Origin: Pedobacter hartonius | Lineage (GTDB): Bacteria > Bacteroidota > Bacteroidia > Sphingobacteriales > Sphingobacteriaceae | Reading direction: 5' to 3' | Length of the DNA: 64,000 nt | NCBI RefSeq assembly: GCF_900107535.1 | Contig: NZ_FNRA01000004.1 | Span: 124,001-188,000 of the forward strand | In this document: positions 34,724 through 45,023 of the stretch, piece after piece | Layout of the letters: every line of letters begins with the position of its first letter | How positions within the stretch are numbered: the first letter of the stretch is position 1 | Notes under the pieces: generated by a model | What the model was told of the DNA's origin: nothing | Database searches by the model: none | The model's input: the letters and a program-made list of their open reading frames with translations, nothing else | Translations under genes and position numbers: made by a program

Positions 34724-37700
34724 ATGTTATCAAAAGATTTCAAGCAATTACAGCACATATTTATCATCTCCCTGGCATTCTACCTGCCTGTAAATGCCGG
34801 ATTATTTGCGCAAAGCAAACATTCTAATCCAATGCGGCCCGTAATGCCGGTTCCTGCCAGGTCTGTAAAGCCTGCTCCGGCCGCAGTGCAGGCTGCAGCA
34901 ACACAACCTTTCTCACAAATGAAGGAGGTAGAAACGGGGTTTATCACTGCGCCTGATCACATTCAAACGAGTGTTTACTGGTACTGGATGTCTGACAATA
35001 TCTCAAAAGAAGGTGTAGTGAAAGATCTGGAAGCGATGAAAAAGGTGGGGATTAACCGTGCATTCATCGGCAATGTGCTGATCGATGAGGTGCCCCGCGG
35101 AAAGGTGAAAATCTTTTCGGAAGAGTGGTGGGAAATCATGCATACGGCACTCAAAACTGCAACGCGGCTGAATATTGAAATAGGGATTTTTAACAGCCCC
35201 GGCTGGAGCCAGTCTGGCGGCCCGTGGGTAAAGCCTGAGGAGGCAATGCGTTACCTCACTTCGTCGCAAACTATGGTGAAAGGCCCTGTGCTGTATAAAG
35301 AAAAACTGAAGCTTCCGGCAAAGGATTTCCAGGATGTAAAGGTAATTGCCTATCCTGTGGCTGATGATTATGGAGCCGATATATTTAAACTGAAGCCCCG
35401 GCTGAGCGCAATACCTGAAATAGACGGTCTTGCGGCAATCAGTGATGGCAATGAACAAACAGGTATCCAGTTTAAGCCAGGGCAACACTATTCGATTGAT
35501 ATATCGGCCGCAGAAGTGTACACGGCCAGAAGCATCACCATTACGCCGCTGCAATCGGCAATGACTTTAGAAGGAACGATCCAGGTGAAGCAAAATGATA
35601 AATACATTACTGTAAGAAACTTCACCGTAGACCGGAGTAATGATCAGCTGAATGTTGGTTTTAAACCTTACGGGGCTGCTGCAATCTCTATTCCGGAAAC
35701 GACAGCAAAAGACTACCGGATCGTGTTCAGCAAAGCATCGCAACAGCCGGGCATAGCAGAACTAAAGATCTCTGCCACGCCGGTTGTAGAAGATTATATA
35801 GAAAAAACACTGGCCAAAATGTGGCAGACGCCATTTCCCTACTGGACAGCCTACCAATGGCCTTCACAGCCGCTGATCAGTGATCAGAAATATGTGATTG
35901 ATCCTGCCAGGGTCACAGATATTTCCAGCTATATGAATGCCGATGGTACTTTAAACTGGAATGTACCCTCCGGTAACTGGATCATTGAGCGAACAGGAAT
36001 GACGCCTACGGGTGTACGTAACAGCCCCGCACCGCCGGAAGGCACAGGTTTAGAAGCCGATAAAATGAGTAAGGAACACATTACCGCTCATTTTAATGCC
36101 TTTCTGGGTGAGATCATCAAACGTGTTCCTGCTGAAGACCGTAAAACCTGGAAGGTCACTGTAGAGGACAGCTATGAAACCGGCGGACAGAACTGGACGG
36201 ATGGCCTGATAGAAAAATTCAGTTCCGTTTATGGCTATGACCCTACGTCGTATCTCCCTGTTTTGCAGGGAAAGGTAGTGGGCAGTGCAGAACTTTCTGA
36301 CCGTTTTTTGTGGGATCTGAGACGTTTTGTTGCAGATAAAGTGGCTTATGAATATGTAGCAGGTTTACGGGAAATCAGTCACCAGAATGGTCTAACCACA
36401 TGGCTGGAAAACTATGGACACTGGGGCTTCCCCGGTGAGTTTTTGCAGTATGGAGGGCAGAGCGATGAAATAGGGGGCGAGTTCTGGAGCGTGGGTAACC
36501 TGGGTAATATCGAGAATAGGGCTGCTTCCTCCAGCGCGCATACCTATGGCAAAACCAAGGTTTCCGCAGAATCATTTACCAGTGGAGATCCCGCTTTTTC
36601 GCGTTACCCCGCGCAAATGAAACAGCGGGCCGACAGGTTTTTTACCGAAGGAATTAACAACTCATTGCTGCATGTATTTATTGAGCAGCCCGATGATACT
36701 AAAATGCCGGGCATAAATGCTCCTTTTGGCAATGAATTTAACCGCCATAACACCTGGTTTTACGACATGGATATCTTTCTGAAATACCTGAAACGCTGTA
36801 ATATGATGCTGCAACAGGGCAGGTATGTGGCCGATGTAGCGTATTTTATTGGCGAGGATGCACCAAAGATGACGGGTGTACAGGACCCGGAAATGCCCGG
36901 GGGATATTCTTTTGACTATATCAATGCAGAAGTGATCAGGACGAGGCTTGTGGTAAAAAACGGCAGGTTTTTCTTGCCTGACGGATTGAGCTACGGGGTG
37001 CTGGTACTGCCAAAAATGGAAACTATCCGCCCGGAAGTACTCCTGAAAATCAAAGAACTGGTAAACCAGGGGGGCGTAGTTTTAGGGCCTAAACCTTTGA
37101 GATCACCCAGCCTGCAAAACTTTGGCAAAGCCGATCAGCAGATACAGGACATCGCGGCAGAATTATGGGGAAAGGTGAATGGTAGAGATACTAAGATCAA
37201 TCACTTTGGCAAAGGGATGGTGATCAATGGTATGGATCTGCAGCAGGTGCTGGATCTGCTCAAAGTAAAACCAGATCTGAGCATTACACCGGCTGATTCT
37301 GTATTGTTTATCCACCGCAGGCTAAAAGACGGGGATATTTATTTCATCTCCAATCAAAAGAATACTCCTGTTAAAATTGATGCCCGCTTTCGGTTAGGGG
37401 GGAAGGTGCCGGAATTATGGGACCCTGTATCAGGCAGTGTACGCAATTTGCCGGCTTATAGCCAAAATGGAAATACAACTACGGTTCCCCTGGAACTGGA
37501 CGCTGTAGGAAGTGCTTTTGTCATCTTTAGAAAGGATGTGGTCAGAGCATCTGACGCTGAGAAAATCAATTATCCTCAGCCCGTACAAATAATGGCAATC
37601 ACAGCCCCATGGACGGTCACCTTTGAAAAAAAAATGCGCGGGCCTGCACAGCCTGTTGTGTTCAAAACACTGGCCGACTGGGCGCAAAGCACCAATGACA

Positions 37701-38071
37701 GTATTAAATATTATTCGGGTGCCGCTGTTTACCGTTCTACGGTTAATATGGTGCAGCCCGGTAAAGGCATGCAGGTAAAACTAGATCTGGGTAGTGTAAG
37801 CGCTATAGCCAAAGTTAAGGTGAACGGCATTGAGGCAGGTGGGGTATGGACAGCACCTTATGAAGTAGATATCACTAAACTGCTGAAATCCGGCAAAAAC
37901 GAGTTGGAAATTAAAGTAACTAATACCTGGGTAAACCGCTTGATTGGCGATAGTAAGCTGCCTGCTGGTGAACGGGGAACCTGGCTGAGTGTTAACCCCT
38001 ATAAACCTGAAAGTAAACTAATGCCTTCAGGCTTACTGGGCCCTGTGAAGCTCAGGATGGTCAAATATTAA
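34724..38071 (+). CDS. Glycosyl hydrolase, alpha-L-rhamnosidase GH106-like
   Basis: A 1115-residue secreted protein with a signal peptide ending LFAQ. The catalytic part starts near residue 85 with VYWYWMSDNISKEGVVKDLEAMKKVGINRAFIG and continues with NSPGWSQSGGPWVKPEEAM, as in GH106 rhamnosidases. A DSYETGGQNWTDGL segment near 485 carries acidic residues. The C-terminal 200 residues form a galactose-binding-like sandwich (VKLDLGSVSAIAKVKVNGIEAGGVW). Together with the GH78-like gene it points to a rhamnose-containing substrate. Both genes converge on the SusC/SusD pair. Confidence 0.85.
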   Translation: MLSKDFKQLQHIFIISLAFYLPVNAGLFAQSKHSNPMRPVMPVPARSVKPAPAAVQAAATQPFSQMKEVETGFITAPDHIQTSVYWYWMSDNISKEGVVKDLEAMKKVGINRAFIGNVLIDEVPRGKVKIFSEEWWEIMHTALKTATRLNIEIGIFNSPGWSQSGGPWVKPEEAMRYLTSSQTMVKGPVLYKEKLKLPAKDFQDVKVIAYPVADDYGADIFKLKPRLSAIPEIDGLAAISDGNEQTGIQFKPGQHYSIDISAAEVYTARSITITPLQSAMTLEGTIQVKQNDKYITVRNFTVDRSNDQLNVGFKPYGAAAISIPETTAKDYRIVFSKASQQPGIAELKISATPVVEDYIEKTLAKMWQTPFPYWTAYQWPSQPLISDQKYVIDPARVTDISSYMNADGTLNWNVPSGNWIIERTGMTPTGVRNSPAPPEGTGLEADKMSKEHITAHFNAFLGEIIKRVPAEDRKTWKVTVEDSYETGGQNWTDGLIEKFSSVYGYDPTSYLPVLQGKVVGSAELSDRFLWDLRRFVADKVAYEYVAGLREISHQNGLTTWLENYGHWGFPGEFLQYGGQSDEIGGEFWSVGNLGNIENRAASSSAHTYGKTKVSAESFTSGDPAFSRYPAQMKQRADRFFTEGINNSLLHVFIEQPDDTKMPGINAPFGNEFNRHNTWFYDMDIFLKYLKRCNMMLQQGRYVADVAYFIGEDAPKMTGVQDPEMPGGYSFDYINAEVIRTRLVVKNGRFFLPDGLSYGVLVLPKMETIRPEVLLKIKELVNQGGVVLGPKPLRSPSLQNFGKADQQIQDIAAELWGKVNGRDTKINHFGKGMVINGMDLQQVLDLLKVKPDLSITPADSVLFIHRRLKDGDIYFISNQKNTPVKIDARFRLGGKVPELWDPVSGSVRNLPAYSQNGNTTTVPLELDAVGSAFVIFRKDVVRASDAEKINYPQPVQIMAITAPWTVTFEKKMRGPAQPVVFKTLADWAQSTNDSIKYYSGAAVYRSTVNMVQPGKGMQVKLDLGSVSAIAKVKVNGIEAGGVWTAPYEVDITKLLKSGKNELEIKVTNTWVNRLIGDSKLPAGERGTWLSVNPYKPESKLMPSGLLGPVKLRMVKY

Positions 38072-38089
38072 GAGGGTGCAGTAATGATA

Positions 38090-38121
38090 AAAGGAGAGGC
38101 CCGTTGCCGGGCCTCTCCTTT
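38090..38121. terminator. Strong bidirectional terminator between GH106 and SusD
   Basis: A 14-bp perfect stem (AAAGGAGAGGCCCG/CGGGCCTCTCCTTT) with a 4-nt loop, between convergent stop codons. Confidence 0.9.
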
Positions 38122-38130
38122 ACTATTATA

Positions 38131-39759
38131 TTAATAACCCGGGTTTTGCTGCAGGTTCGTATTTAAGTCTCTCTGCTGCTGAGGAATAGGGTATAGTGCC
38201 CTGCTAGCTTGTGTTGGGGTATGATCCCACCAGATACCGGTACTAAACTTACCAAACCGGATCATGTCATCCCTTCTGAACCCCTCAAAAATGAACTCAC
38301 GGCCGCGTTCTGCCAGCAGCTCATCCAGGGTAAGGGTGGCTGCAGTATAGGGAACATAGGTTCCTGCTGCATAAGCACGTTGTTTAGCCTCGTTGATCAG
38401 CTGCAACGCCTCTGCATTTGCGGTACCACCGTTTTTGCGCATCAATGCTTCTGCTTTTGCAAAATAGATCCAGGTTAAACGGTACACGTTCCAGTCAGTA
38501 TTGTTATAATTTACATCAATTGCAGGAATACCGCCCGGTCCGGGAACCTGGTTACCAAGTTTGTACTTGTTGAAGCGTACCCCGCTGTTTTCTTCACCTT
38601 CGCTCATGTTGGAAACCGTGGAGTTGCTTTTATTTTTCCGGATATTGTCAACAAAGGTTAATTGCAATCCGTTATATTCCTCAGATGCTAAAACCGGTGT
38701 TGTTCCATCCGCAAATTTAACCTGCGGACCAATGCTCAGCCAGCTGGACCTGCGGAGATCAGCGGCATCATATTTTGTGTAATTTCCCGGGACAACTACA
38801 ATCCCGTCATTACCGCCGCGGCCGCCGCCATAGATCTCCTGTTGTTTGAAGTGGTAGAATTCTCCCGGCCATGATGGTTCGAAGTTTGCAATGCTGAAGT
38901 TATAGGCGATAGAAAAAATCACCTCTTTAGATAAATCATTAGTCGTTTGGTACTGATCTGTGATATTTGGATCCAATGCCATGTTTCCGTTCTGCGCCCC
39001 TCCCGCACCATTTATAACCTGGTTCGCGGCAGCAATACAGTCATCCCAGCGGGCGGTGCCGGTCCATACTTCAGCATTGAGGTAAAGCTCCGTTAACATT
39101 GCGTAGCCACTTGCCTGTGACATGCGTCCGAGCTGGGCTCTGGAAAGTTTTGGTGCTTTGTCTATATTGTCTTTAATTTCTTTTTCTATAAAATTGAAGA
39201 CATCTTTTTGCGCCATCGTTTCAGGTCTTGCAGGAATACCTACCCGTGTGACTACAGGAATATTTCCAAAAAGATCCATCAGTTTTAAATAATGAAACGC
39301 ACGGAGTAATTTCAATTCTGCCAGGAAAGAGTCTTTCTCCGTCTGAGTGATACCCATGTCATTAAGGCTTCTCTTTTCGATGTTTTCGATCGGGTCATTA
39401 CAAAAACCGACACCTGTGTACATTAACCGCCATGCATTGTTCAGTCCGCCCTCATCAACCGTCCATGTGTGATAGTGTAATCTTTTCCACTTACCGCCGT
39501 CCTCACCATGGCGTCCCTTCGTTGGCCATGCCAGTTGATCTGCAGAAAGTTCTGCTGGTCTCCACCATCCGTCCTGTCCGGATGGTGTAACCCAGGCATT
39601 GGCATGGGTGTATGGCCTTAGCACAGCCGAAAGAACCTCAGTTTTATTATTGTAAAAATTATCTGCAATCAACAGATCGTAGGCATTTTCTTCAAGCTGC
39701 TTTTTACAGGCTGCAGTAAGCACGAGTACGAACAGCCCTATATAGGTGATATATCTCAT
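38131..39759 (-). CDS. SusD/RagB-family nutrient-binding outer-membrane lipoprotein
   Basis: A 542-residue surface lipoprotein with a signal peptide and lipobox ending LTAAC. It has SusD signatures: a TPR-like helical core (FLAELKLLRAFHYLKLMDLFGNIPVVT) and a C-terminal GREFIFEGFRRDDMIRFGKF. Start 39759 is chosen because a strong AAGGAGAG ribosome-binding site lies just upstream and 16 bp separate it from the SusC stop. It would capture glycan at the cell surface and hand it to the SusC partner. Confidence 0.95.
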   Translation of the reverse strand: MRYITYIGLFVLVLTAACKKQLEENAYDLLIADNFYNNKTEVLSAVLRPYTHANAWVTPSGQDGWWRPAELSADQLAWPTKGRHGEDGGKWKRLHYHTWTVDEGGLNNAWRLMYTGVGFCNDPIENIEKRSLNDMGITQTEKDSFLAELKLLRAFHYLKLMDLFGNIPVVTRVGIPARPETMAQKDVFNFIEKEIKDNIDKAPKLSRAQLGRMSQASGYAMLTELYLNAEVWTGTARWDDCIAAANQVINGAGGAQNGNMALDPNITDQYQTTNDLSKEVIFSIAYNFSIANFEPSWPGEFYHFKQQEIYGGGRGGNDGIVVVPGNYTKYDAADLRRSSWLSIGPQVKFADGTTPVLASEEYNGLQLTFVDNIRKNKSNSTVSNMSEGEENSGVRFNKYKLGNQVPGPGGIPAIDVNYNNTDWNVYRLTWIYFAKAEALMRKNGGTANAEALQLINEAKQRAYAAGTYVPYTAATLTLDELLAERGREFIFEGFRRDDMIRFGKFSTGIWWDHTPTQASRALYPIPQQQRDLNTNLQQNPGY

Positions 39760-39775
39760 TTTATCTCTCCTTAAA

Positions 39776-42700
39776 TTAAAATCCAATATTTACGCCGAAT
39801 ACAAAAGATCTGGTACTTGGGTAAGCGCTGCGGCTATCAATACCCAGGACCCTGCCGTTGTTGTCATTTCCTATACCAGTATCCTCTATATAATCAGGAT
39901 CGCTACCGCTATAGCCGGTGATCGTGGCAAGATTCTGTCCGGTCAGATAAACAGATAATCTATTGATATACTTGTTTTTGATCCTGAAATCGTATCCAAT
40001 AGTGACCTCGTCCAGTTTCACGAAGGATCCGCTTTCCAGGTAATAATCTGAGTACATATAGGTATCATTGATCTGGCTGTATTTAGTGAATGTGCTTTTC
40101 AGCAGGTTGCCGCTCCAGGTTCTGTTGGCATATGAAAGCGCTGTGGTATTTAGAATATCATAGTCGAACTTACCTCTCAGAAATACCTTCAGGGATAGAT
40201 TTTTATAGCTGAAATTATTACCCAATGATGCGTAATACTTCGGGATGGCGTTGCCAATAGGGGCAAGGTCAGTCATGTTGCGGTCTTTAGAGTTGTTGAT
40301 CTGCGCGTTTAATACCGCTTCGCCACTGCGGTTGTAGAATAGCCACTTGCCATCTGCTGTGAAACCAGCGAAGCGCTTGCCCCAGAATTCACCAAGTTTG
40401 CCCCCCTCATATGTCGTAAAGGCATCACCTAATGCACCTGCACCACCGATTGGTCCGAATGTCTTGTACAATACCTTGTACTCATCATTGGAGTAAGAAT
40501 CCAGCATATTCTTCAGGGTACTGGCGGTTGCTGTAATATCCCAGCTGAAATCATTACGTTTCATTGCTGCGTAGCTTAACGCAAGTTCGATACCTTTTGA
40601 AGAAATCTGTCCGACGTTGGTGTACAGCGAACTTTGTACAAATGGAGGCTGTGGCGAGGTATAGGTATCCAGCAGGTCCTTAACTTTACGCTGGAATAAG
40701 TCTACCGCACCGGAAAGCTTGTTGTTGAACAGTGTAAAGTCTACCCCGATATTGGTTTCACGTTTTCTTTCAAATCTCAGGTTAGGATTGGGGTTCCTGT
40801 TGGGGCCGTAAGTTTCCAGGTACTGGCCATCCGGGTAAATATAACGGCCACCGCCGCCCAGGGTTACGCGTGATGCATTATTCGCAAAGCCACTGTTGCC
40901 CGTTTCACCATATCCAACTCTCAGCTTCAAACTGTTGATAAAGCTGAGATCTTTTATAAATTGTTCTTCAGACAGTAACCAGGCAACCGAGGCTGCAGGG
41001 AAATACCCAAATTTATTATTGTCACCAAATCTTGACGACCCTTCTCTGCGCAGGATCACACTTGCGATATACTTACTATTAAATGAATAATTTAACCTTC
41101 CGAAAAGTGCAACCAGCGTGTTATCGTTTTTATTGCTTGCGATAGTTGCCTTTCCCAATGCCAGGGCAGATCCCTGGGCAAGGTTATCTTCATGGAACAG
41201 GTCATTGATGAAACCCCTGTTAGAAGCACTGAAACCTTCTTCAATATGGTACCTGTAGCTATAACCTCCTAAAAGTGTAAAGTTATGTTTCCCGGCAAAA
41301 ATTTTACTGTACTGAATTGTTGGTTCAAATGCATAGTCCTGAGACAGGTAGGTACCTCTGGCCGCATAGCCGCCATTTGGAAAGCTGGTGTTCTCCACGG
41401 AGTTTTCGCCGGCCTTAAGGATATACTGGCCATCAACCCGGTTGTCCCTTAATGCCGAAGCAAAAGCAGAGAGTGTAAGGCCGTCAATGATGGTAAAATC
41501 TGCCTTTACGTCACCAGAGCTTGTTTGCTGTTTCCGGTAGCTTGTTTCCTGATTTAAACGTGCAAGCTCATTTCTGCTGGTTAAGTCGAAACGGTAAGAG
41601 CCATCAGGGTTAAAGTTTGAAAGGGTAGGGTTTTTGGTCAGTTCACTTTCAAAGCCTTCGCCACCTAAAAGGTTTGCATTATTCAGGTTAGTGGCCAGGT
41701 TGACGGCCATTTTTAAGCGGTCATTCAACCCGGTTTGGCCGATGCTCAGGCGCACAGTATAGTCTTTACGGCCATTTTCTTCGGCGATGCCATCGAGATT
41801 ACGGTAGTTGATACTCGCCCTGTAAGTTGTCTTGTCACCACCACCGGCCAGTGAAAGGCTATGGTTTTGTGAGAAATTATTTTTGTTGATCAGCCCGGAG
41901 TAGAAATCTGTAGAGCTTCCGAAGTCCTGCTGCTTAATGTCGCCGGAAGCAATTCTTGCGCGGAATTCCTCTGCGGTAAGAAAATCCAGGCGCTGGTTGA
42001 GGAACTCCTTTCTGATGTAAGCTGAATAACTGAATTGAGGTGGTCCTTTTTTACCTTTTTTGGTAGTGACAATGATTACACCGGCATTGGCCGTTGAACC
42101 ATAAATTGCGGCGCCAGACCCGTCCTTGAGCACGTCAATAGATTCAATATCATCCTGTTGAAGGAGGTCAAGGTTTCCTCCCGGGATACCATCAATAACG
42201 TACAGGGGGCTGGTACTGCCGGTTACACTCACAGCGCCACGTAGCTGAACGCCTACGCCGCTGTTAGGGTTGGAGCCGCTTCGCGTGATTTGCAGTCCGG
42301 CTACTTTACCCTGGATCAGGTCTAAAGGGTTCCGTGCACCTGTCGTTCTGAAATCATCAGGACCTACGTGGGCAGTTGCCGAGGTCACTTCTTTTGCGTT
42401 CCTGGTTCCGTAACCAATGCTGACTACGGTAACCTCGCTTAAATTGTTGTTTGATGAAATCATCCTGATGGTGCGGTTTGATGCCCGGGCACTTTGGGAT
42501 TGTGAAACGAAACCTACAAAGCTGAAATTCAGTGTATGGCCCGCTTCTGCTTCGATGCGGTAGGTACCATTGGAGTCGGTAAGTGCCGTTTTGCCTGATG
42601 TGGTGTTCTTTACTGTTACTCCAGGGAGTGGGACGCCGTTCTCGTCTACCACCTTACCGGTTATGACATGTTGAAAGCTGGCTGTTTTTACAGTATTCAG

Positions 42701-42808
42701 ATTATTGTATGGCAAACGTTTTGGTGCGCCGGCCCCGAGGACCAGGCCTGGCGTACTTAGCATAACAACAACAAACAGACCTGTAAATTTAGGTAGAATA
42801 ATTTTCAT
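39776..42808 (-). CDS. SusC/RagA-family TonB-linked outer-membrane transporter
   Basis: A 1010-residue transporter. After the signal peptide, a CarboxypepD-regulatory-like domain (about 46-120; VITGKVVDENGVPLPGVTVKN) precedes the plug. The SusC signature is present (SPLYVIDGIPGG, then IESIDVLKDGSGAAIYGSTANAGVIIVTTKKG). There is no STN domain, consistent with control by a non-FecR regulator. It heads the susCD pair and imports oligosaccharides with SusD, here probably rhamnose-containing. The DUF6377 regulator downstream of its promoter is on the same strand, upstream in the locus. Confidence 0.96.
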   Translation of the reverse strand: MKIILPKFTGLFVVVMLSTPGLVLGAGAPKRLPYNNLNTVKTASFQHVITGKVVDENGVPLPGVTVKNTTSGKTALTDSNGTYRIEAEAGHTLNFSFVGFVSQSQSARASNRTIRMISSNNNLSEVTVVSIGYGTRNAKEVTSATAHVGPDDFRTTGARNPLDLIQGKVAGLQITRSGSNPNSGVGVQLRGAVSVTGSTSPLYVIDGIPGGNLDLLQQDDIESIDVLKDGSGAAIYGSTANAGVIIVTTKKGKKGPPQFSYSAYIRKEFLNQRLDFLTAEEFRARIASGDIKQQDFGSSTDFYSGLINKNNFSQNHSLSLAGGGDKTTYRASINYRNLDGIAEENGRKDYTVRLSIGQTGLNDRLKMAVNLATNLNNANLLGGEGFESELTKNPTLSNFNPDGSYRFDLTSRNELARLNQETSYRKQQTSSGDVKADFTIIDGLTLSAFASALRDNRVDGQYILKAGENSVENTSFPNGGYAARGTYLSQDYAFEPTIQYSKIFAGKHNFTLLGGYSYRYHIEEGFSASNRGFINDLFHEDNLAQGSALALGKATIASNKNDNTLVALFGRLNYSFNSKYIASVILRREGSSRFGDNNKFGYFPAASVAWLLSEEQFIKDLSFINSLKLRVGYGETGNSGFANNASRVTLGGGGRYIYPDGQYLETYGPNRNPNPNLRFERKRETNIGVDFTLFNNKLSGAVDLFQRKVKDLLDTYTSPQPPFVQSSLYTNVGQISSKGIELALSYAAMKRNDFSWDITATASTLKNMLDSYSNDEYKVLYKTFGPIGGAGALGDAFTTYEGGKLGEFWGKRFAGFTADGKWLFYNRSGEAVLNAQINNSKDRNMTDLAPIGNAIPKYYASLGNNFSYKNLSLKVFLRGKFDYDILNTTALSYANRTWSGNLLKSTFTKYSQINDTYMYSDYYLESGSFVKLDEVTIGYDFRIKNKYINRLSVYLTGQNLATITGYSGSDPDYIEDTGIGNDNNGRVLGIDSRSAYPSTRSFVFGVNIGF

Positions 42809-43203
42809 GTGTGATTGGTTAGATCATATTTAGAAGTAGGGAGAATTAATTTTTGTAGTCCTGATACTAATCGGTTTACTTTCCAATAGCTGCTATCGGA
42901 AAGCATGTTTTTTCGTCATGCAGAGTTCATGGTCATAGGTCAGTTTATAATGGTTAGCGATGATAGGCAAGGGTAGTTCCTGAGAGAAAAATGACCCCGT
43001 TCACAAAGTTGTACATAGTTCAGTTCAGATTCTTATGGCAGGCTGGCGCAGCTTAAAAAATCAAAATCTATATTCATATAAATAGCTATTATACAAATAG
43101 TTGTAAATTAAAAATCCTTTAAAAATCGAAATTTTGCGGGGCTTTGTTATTCTCTTTTTGCCGGTCTGAGCATATAGTTACCCTTACAAATGCTAAAAAA
43201 CTG
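42809..43203 (-). promoter_or_regulatory. susC upstream region with a candidate shared motif
   Basis: This 395-bp region must hold the susC promoter, but I cannot place it firmly. At 43006-43020 the motif AGTTGTACATAGTTC appears. A near-copy, AGTTACACATAGTTC, lies at 44840-44854 just before the regulator gene, in the same orientation (13 of 15 identical). Confidence 0.4.
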
Positions 43204-44826
43204 TTATGGATTGTCCGCCCGTTTTTCCTGGTCGTTAAATTTGATTTCCATTACCCTCTTATCAAATTCTTCAGCGTGGACAATTGCCCTGGATTTAATC
43301 CGAAACTTGTAGGTATAGATTGTACTGATTGTATTTTCCAGAATATTTGCGATGGTCTGGCTGTCCTTTATACCCAGTCTCACCAGGGCAAAAATTCTCA
43401 GGCTGGTATTCAGCACTTCAGTTTTCTTGGGAATAATCTGATCTTCCTCCTTAAGCAGGGCATTAAAGGATTTGATGAAATTTGGGAAGAGTTTAAGGAA
43501 GATCTTATCGAAAGTATGGAATAGTGACGTGCGCTCCTTTTTAATATCGATTCCTTTGGCAATTTCTGAAAGTTCTTTATAGCTTTCCTGTCTGATCATT
43601 TTCTCTGAAGACCTTTTGATCTTTTCCAGCTTCCGGATGTATCCGGATACTACCTGAAAGAAGTAACCTATATATTCTTCCTTAATTATTGCATCTTCAG
43701 ATAGCTTTTTATTTAAAAGATCGAGCTGGCGGTTTTGTTCATTTACAAATCCTTCTCTGCGCCTTACATCCTGTAACTTCCTGTAAACAATAAGAAAGAT
43801 GATGCCGGTTGCTATAATTGCAGTTACTAAAATTCCTATCAGAGCTGTCAGTGTATGGTTTTTTCTGCTTTCTGAACGGATCTGTTGATCTGCCTTCAGC
43901 GCTCTCATCGCTGTAATGATTTCATCATTATACAGTTTATTCCCATAAAATGAGGCTTGTTCTGAGGCTTCTTTTAGCAGAAATTCAGTGTCTTCGATAT
44001 TCCCTTCTTTAAACAGGAGTTGAGCAAGTGTGAATATGGCAAAGGTTTCTTTAGTTGAAGATCTGATATCACAGATCGCAGAAATGGTAATTAAGCTCCT
44101 TTTTTCTGTTTGATCAGTGAGATTACTCAGATTATACGCCGCGATCGCTTTTTGGTGGTTCGTGAGCGAGTCACTCCTGAGGAGCTTCCTGTAACAAGCT
44201 GCCGCTTCATTATCCTTGTCCATATTGTGGTACAAAAATGCTGTTAATGAGAACCTTTCAAAGGAGTGGGGCGCTGAAAGCTGAATTGCACAGATCAGGG
44301 CAATCATTGATTCTGACTGGTGGACCGGCGAATAAAATTTATTGGTATTATACATAGACAGGCGGGTATAAGCCTGAGTTTTCAGTTGATAGTAACGGAA
44401 TTTTACCTCATTTGGCATGAGTGCTGCATCCAGTTGGTCAATACCGTCAAAAGCTTCCTTAAACATACCGCAGGAAACCTGAATAAAGCCCAATTTAATC
44501 TGGCTTTCATATTTTCTTGGGAGATGCTTAAGATGACCGGCAATCCTGATGAGCCTTTTGGTATAAACATGTGCCGAATCAAAAATATAGTTTTTATATT
44601 CCCAGTAGAGCTGGTCACATAGTAAATACTGCCTTTCAAGATCATAAGGGGATGTACGCCATAGCTGATTTCTTAGCCGTTCGATCTTTTGTTCTTTCCT
44701 CGTATCGTATATCTTTTGTTTTAATATCTCCTTTTTTAATACTGCCAGTAAACTATCTTGCTGATGCTTACAATGGGCACAAATAGGCAGTAGAAAACAG
44801 ACTATGGCAAGCGTAAAAACCTTCAT
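43204..44826 (-). CDS. TPR/DUF6377 membrane-spanning transcriptional regulator
   Basis: A 540-residue protein with a signal peptide, periplasmic TPR-like helices (about 40-310), one transmembrane helix (about 326-348; ALIGILVTAIIATGIIFLIVY), a coiled coil (about 350-380) and a cytoplasmic C-terminal region. That region ends in a LuxR-like helix-turn-helix (IFALVRLGIKDSQTIANILENTISTIYTYKFRIKSRA). This is the SusR/DUF6377-type layout that senses glycan fragments in the periplasm and activates susC. Its position beside susCD and two rhamnosidase genes supports a local role. Confidence 0.85.
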   Translation of the reverse strand: MKVFTLAIVCFLLPICAHCKHQQDSLLAVLKKEILKQKIYDTRKEQKIERLRNQLWRTSPYDLERQYLLCDQLYWEYKNYIFDSAHVYTKRLIRIAGHLKHLPRKYESQIKLGFIQVSCGMFKEAFDGIDQLDAALMPNEVKFRYYQLKTQAYTRLSMYNTNKFYSPVHQSESMIALICAIQLSAPHSFERFSLTAFLYHNMDKDNEAAACYRKLLRSDSLTNHQKAIAAYNLSNLTDQTEKRSLITISAICDIRSSTKETFAIFTLAQLLFKEGNIEDTEFLLKEASEQASFYGNKLYNDEIITAMRALKADQQIRSESRKNHTLTALIGILVTAIIATGIIFLIVYRKLQDVRRREGFVNEQNRQLDLLNKKLSEDAIIKEEYIGYFFQVVSGYIRKLEKIKRSSEKMIRQESYKELSEIAKGIDIKKERTSLFHTFDKIFLKLFPNFIKSFNALLKEEDQIIPKKTEVLNTSLRIFALVRLGIKDSQTIANILENTISTIYTYKFRIKSRAIVHAEEFDKRVMEIKFNDQEKRADNP

Positions 44827-45023
44827 AGGTTTAGGTAAGAGTTACACATAGTTCTGAAGATAAATAAACAATTTTGATAAATTATGTAATTACACATAAT
44901 CTATGTTAATCAATAGGTGGTATTATTGTTTTTTATACGACTGATATGATAGGGTTTGTTGTAAGTTGATTACAGATTTTTCAGTTCGATTGAAGCGATC
45001 AGTGGGGTCGTTTGCCCGTTTTT

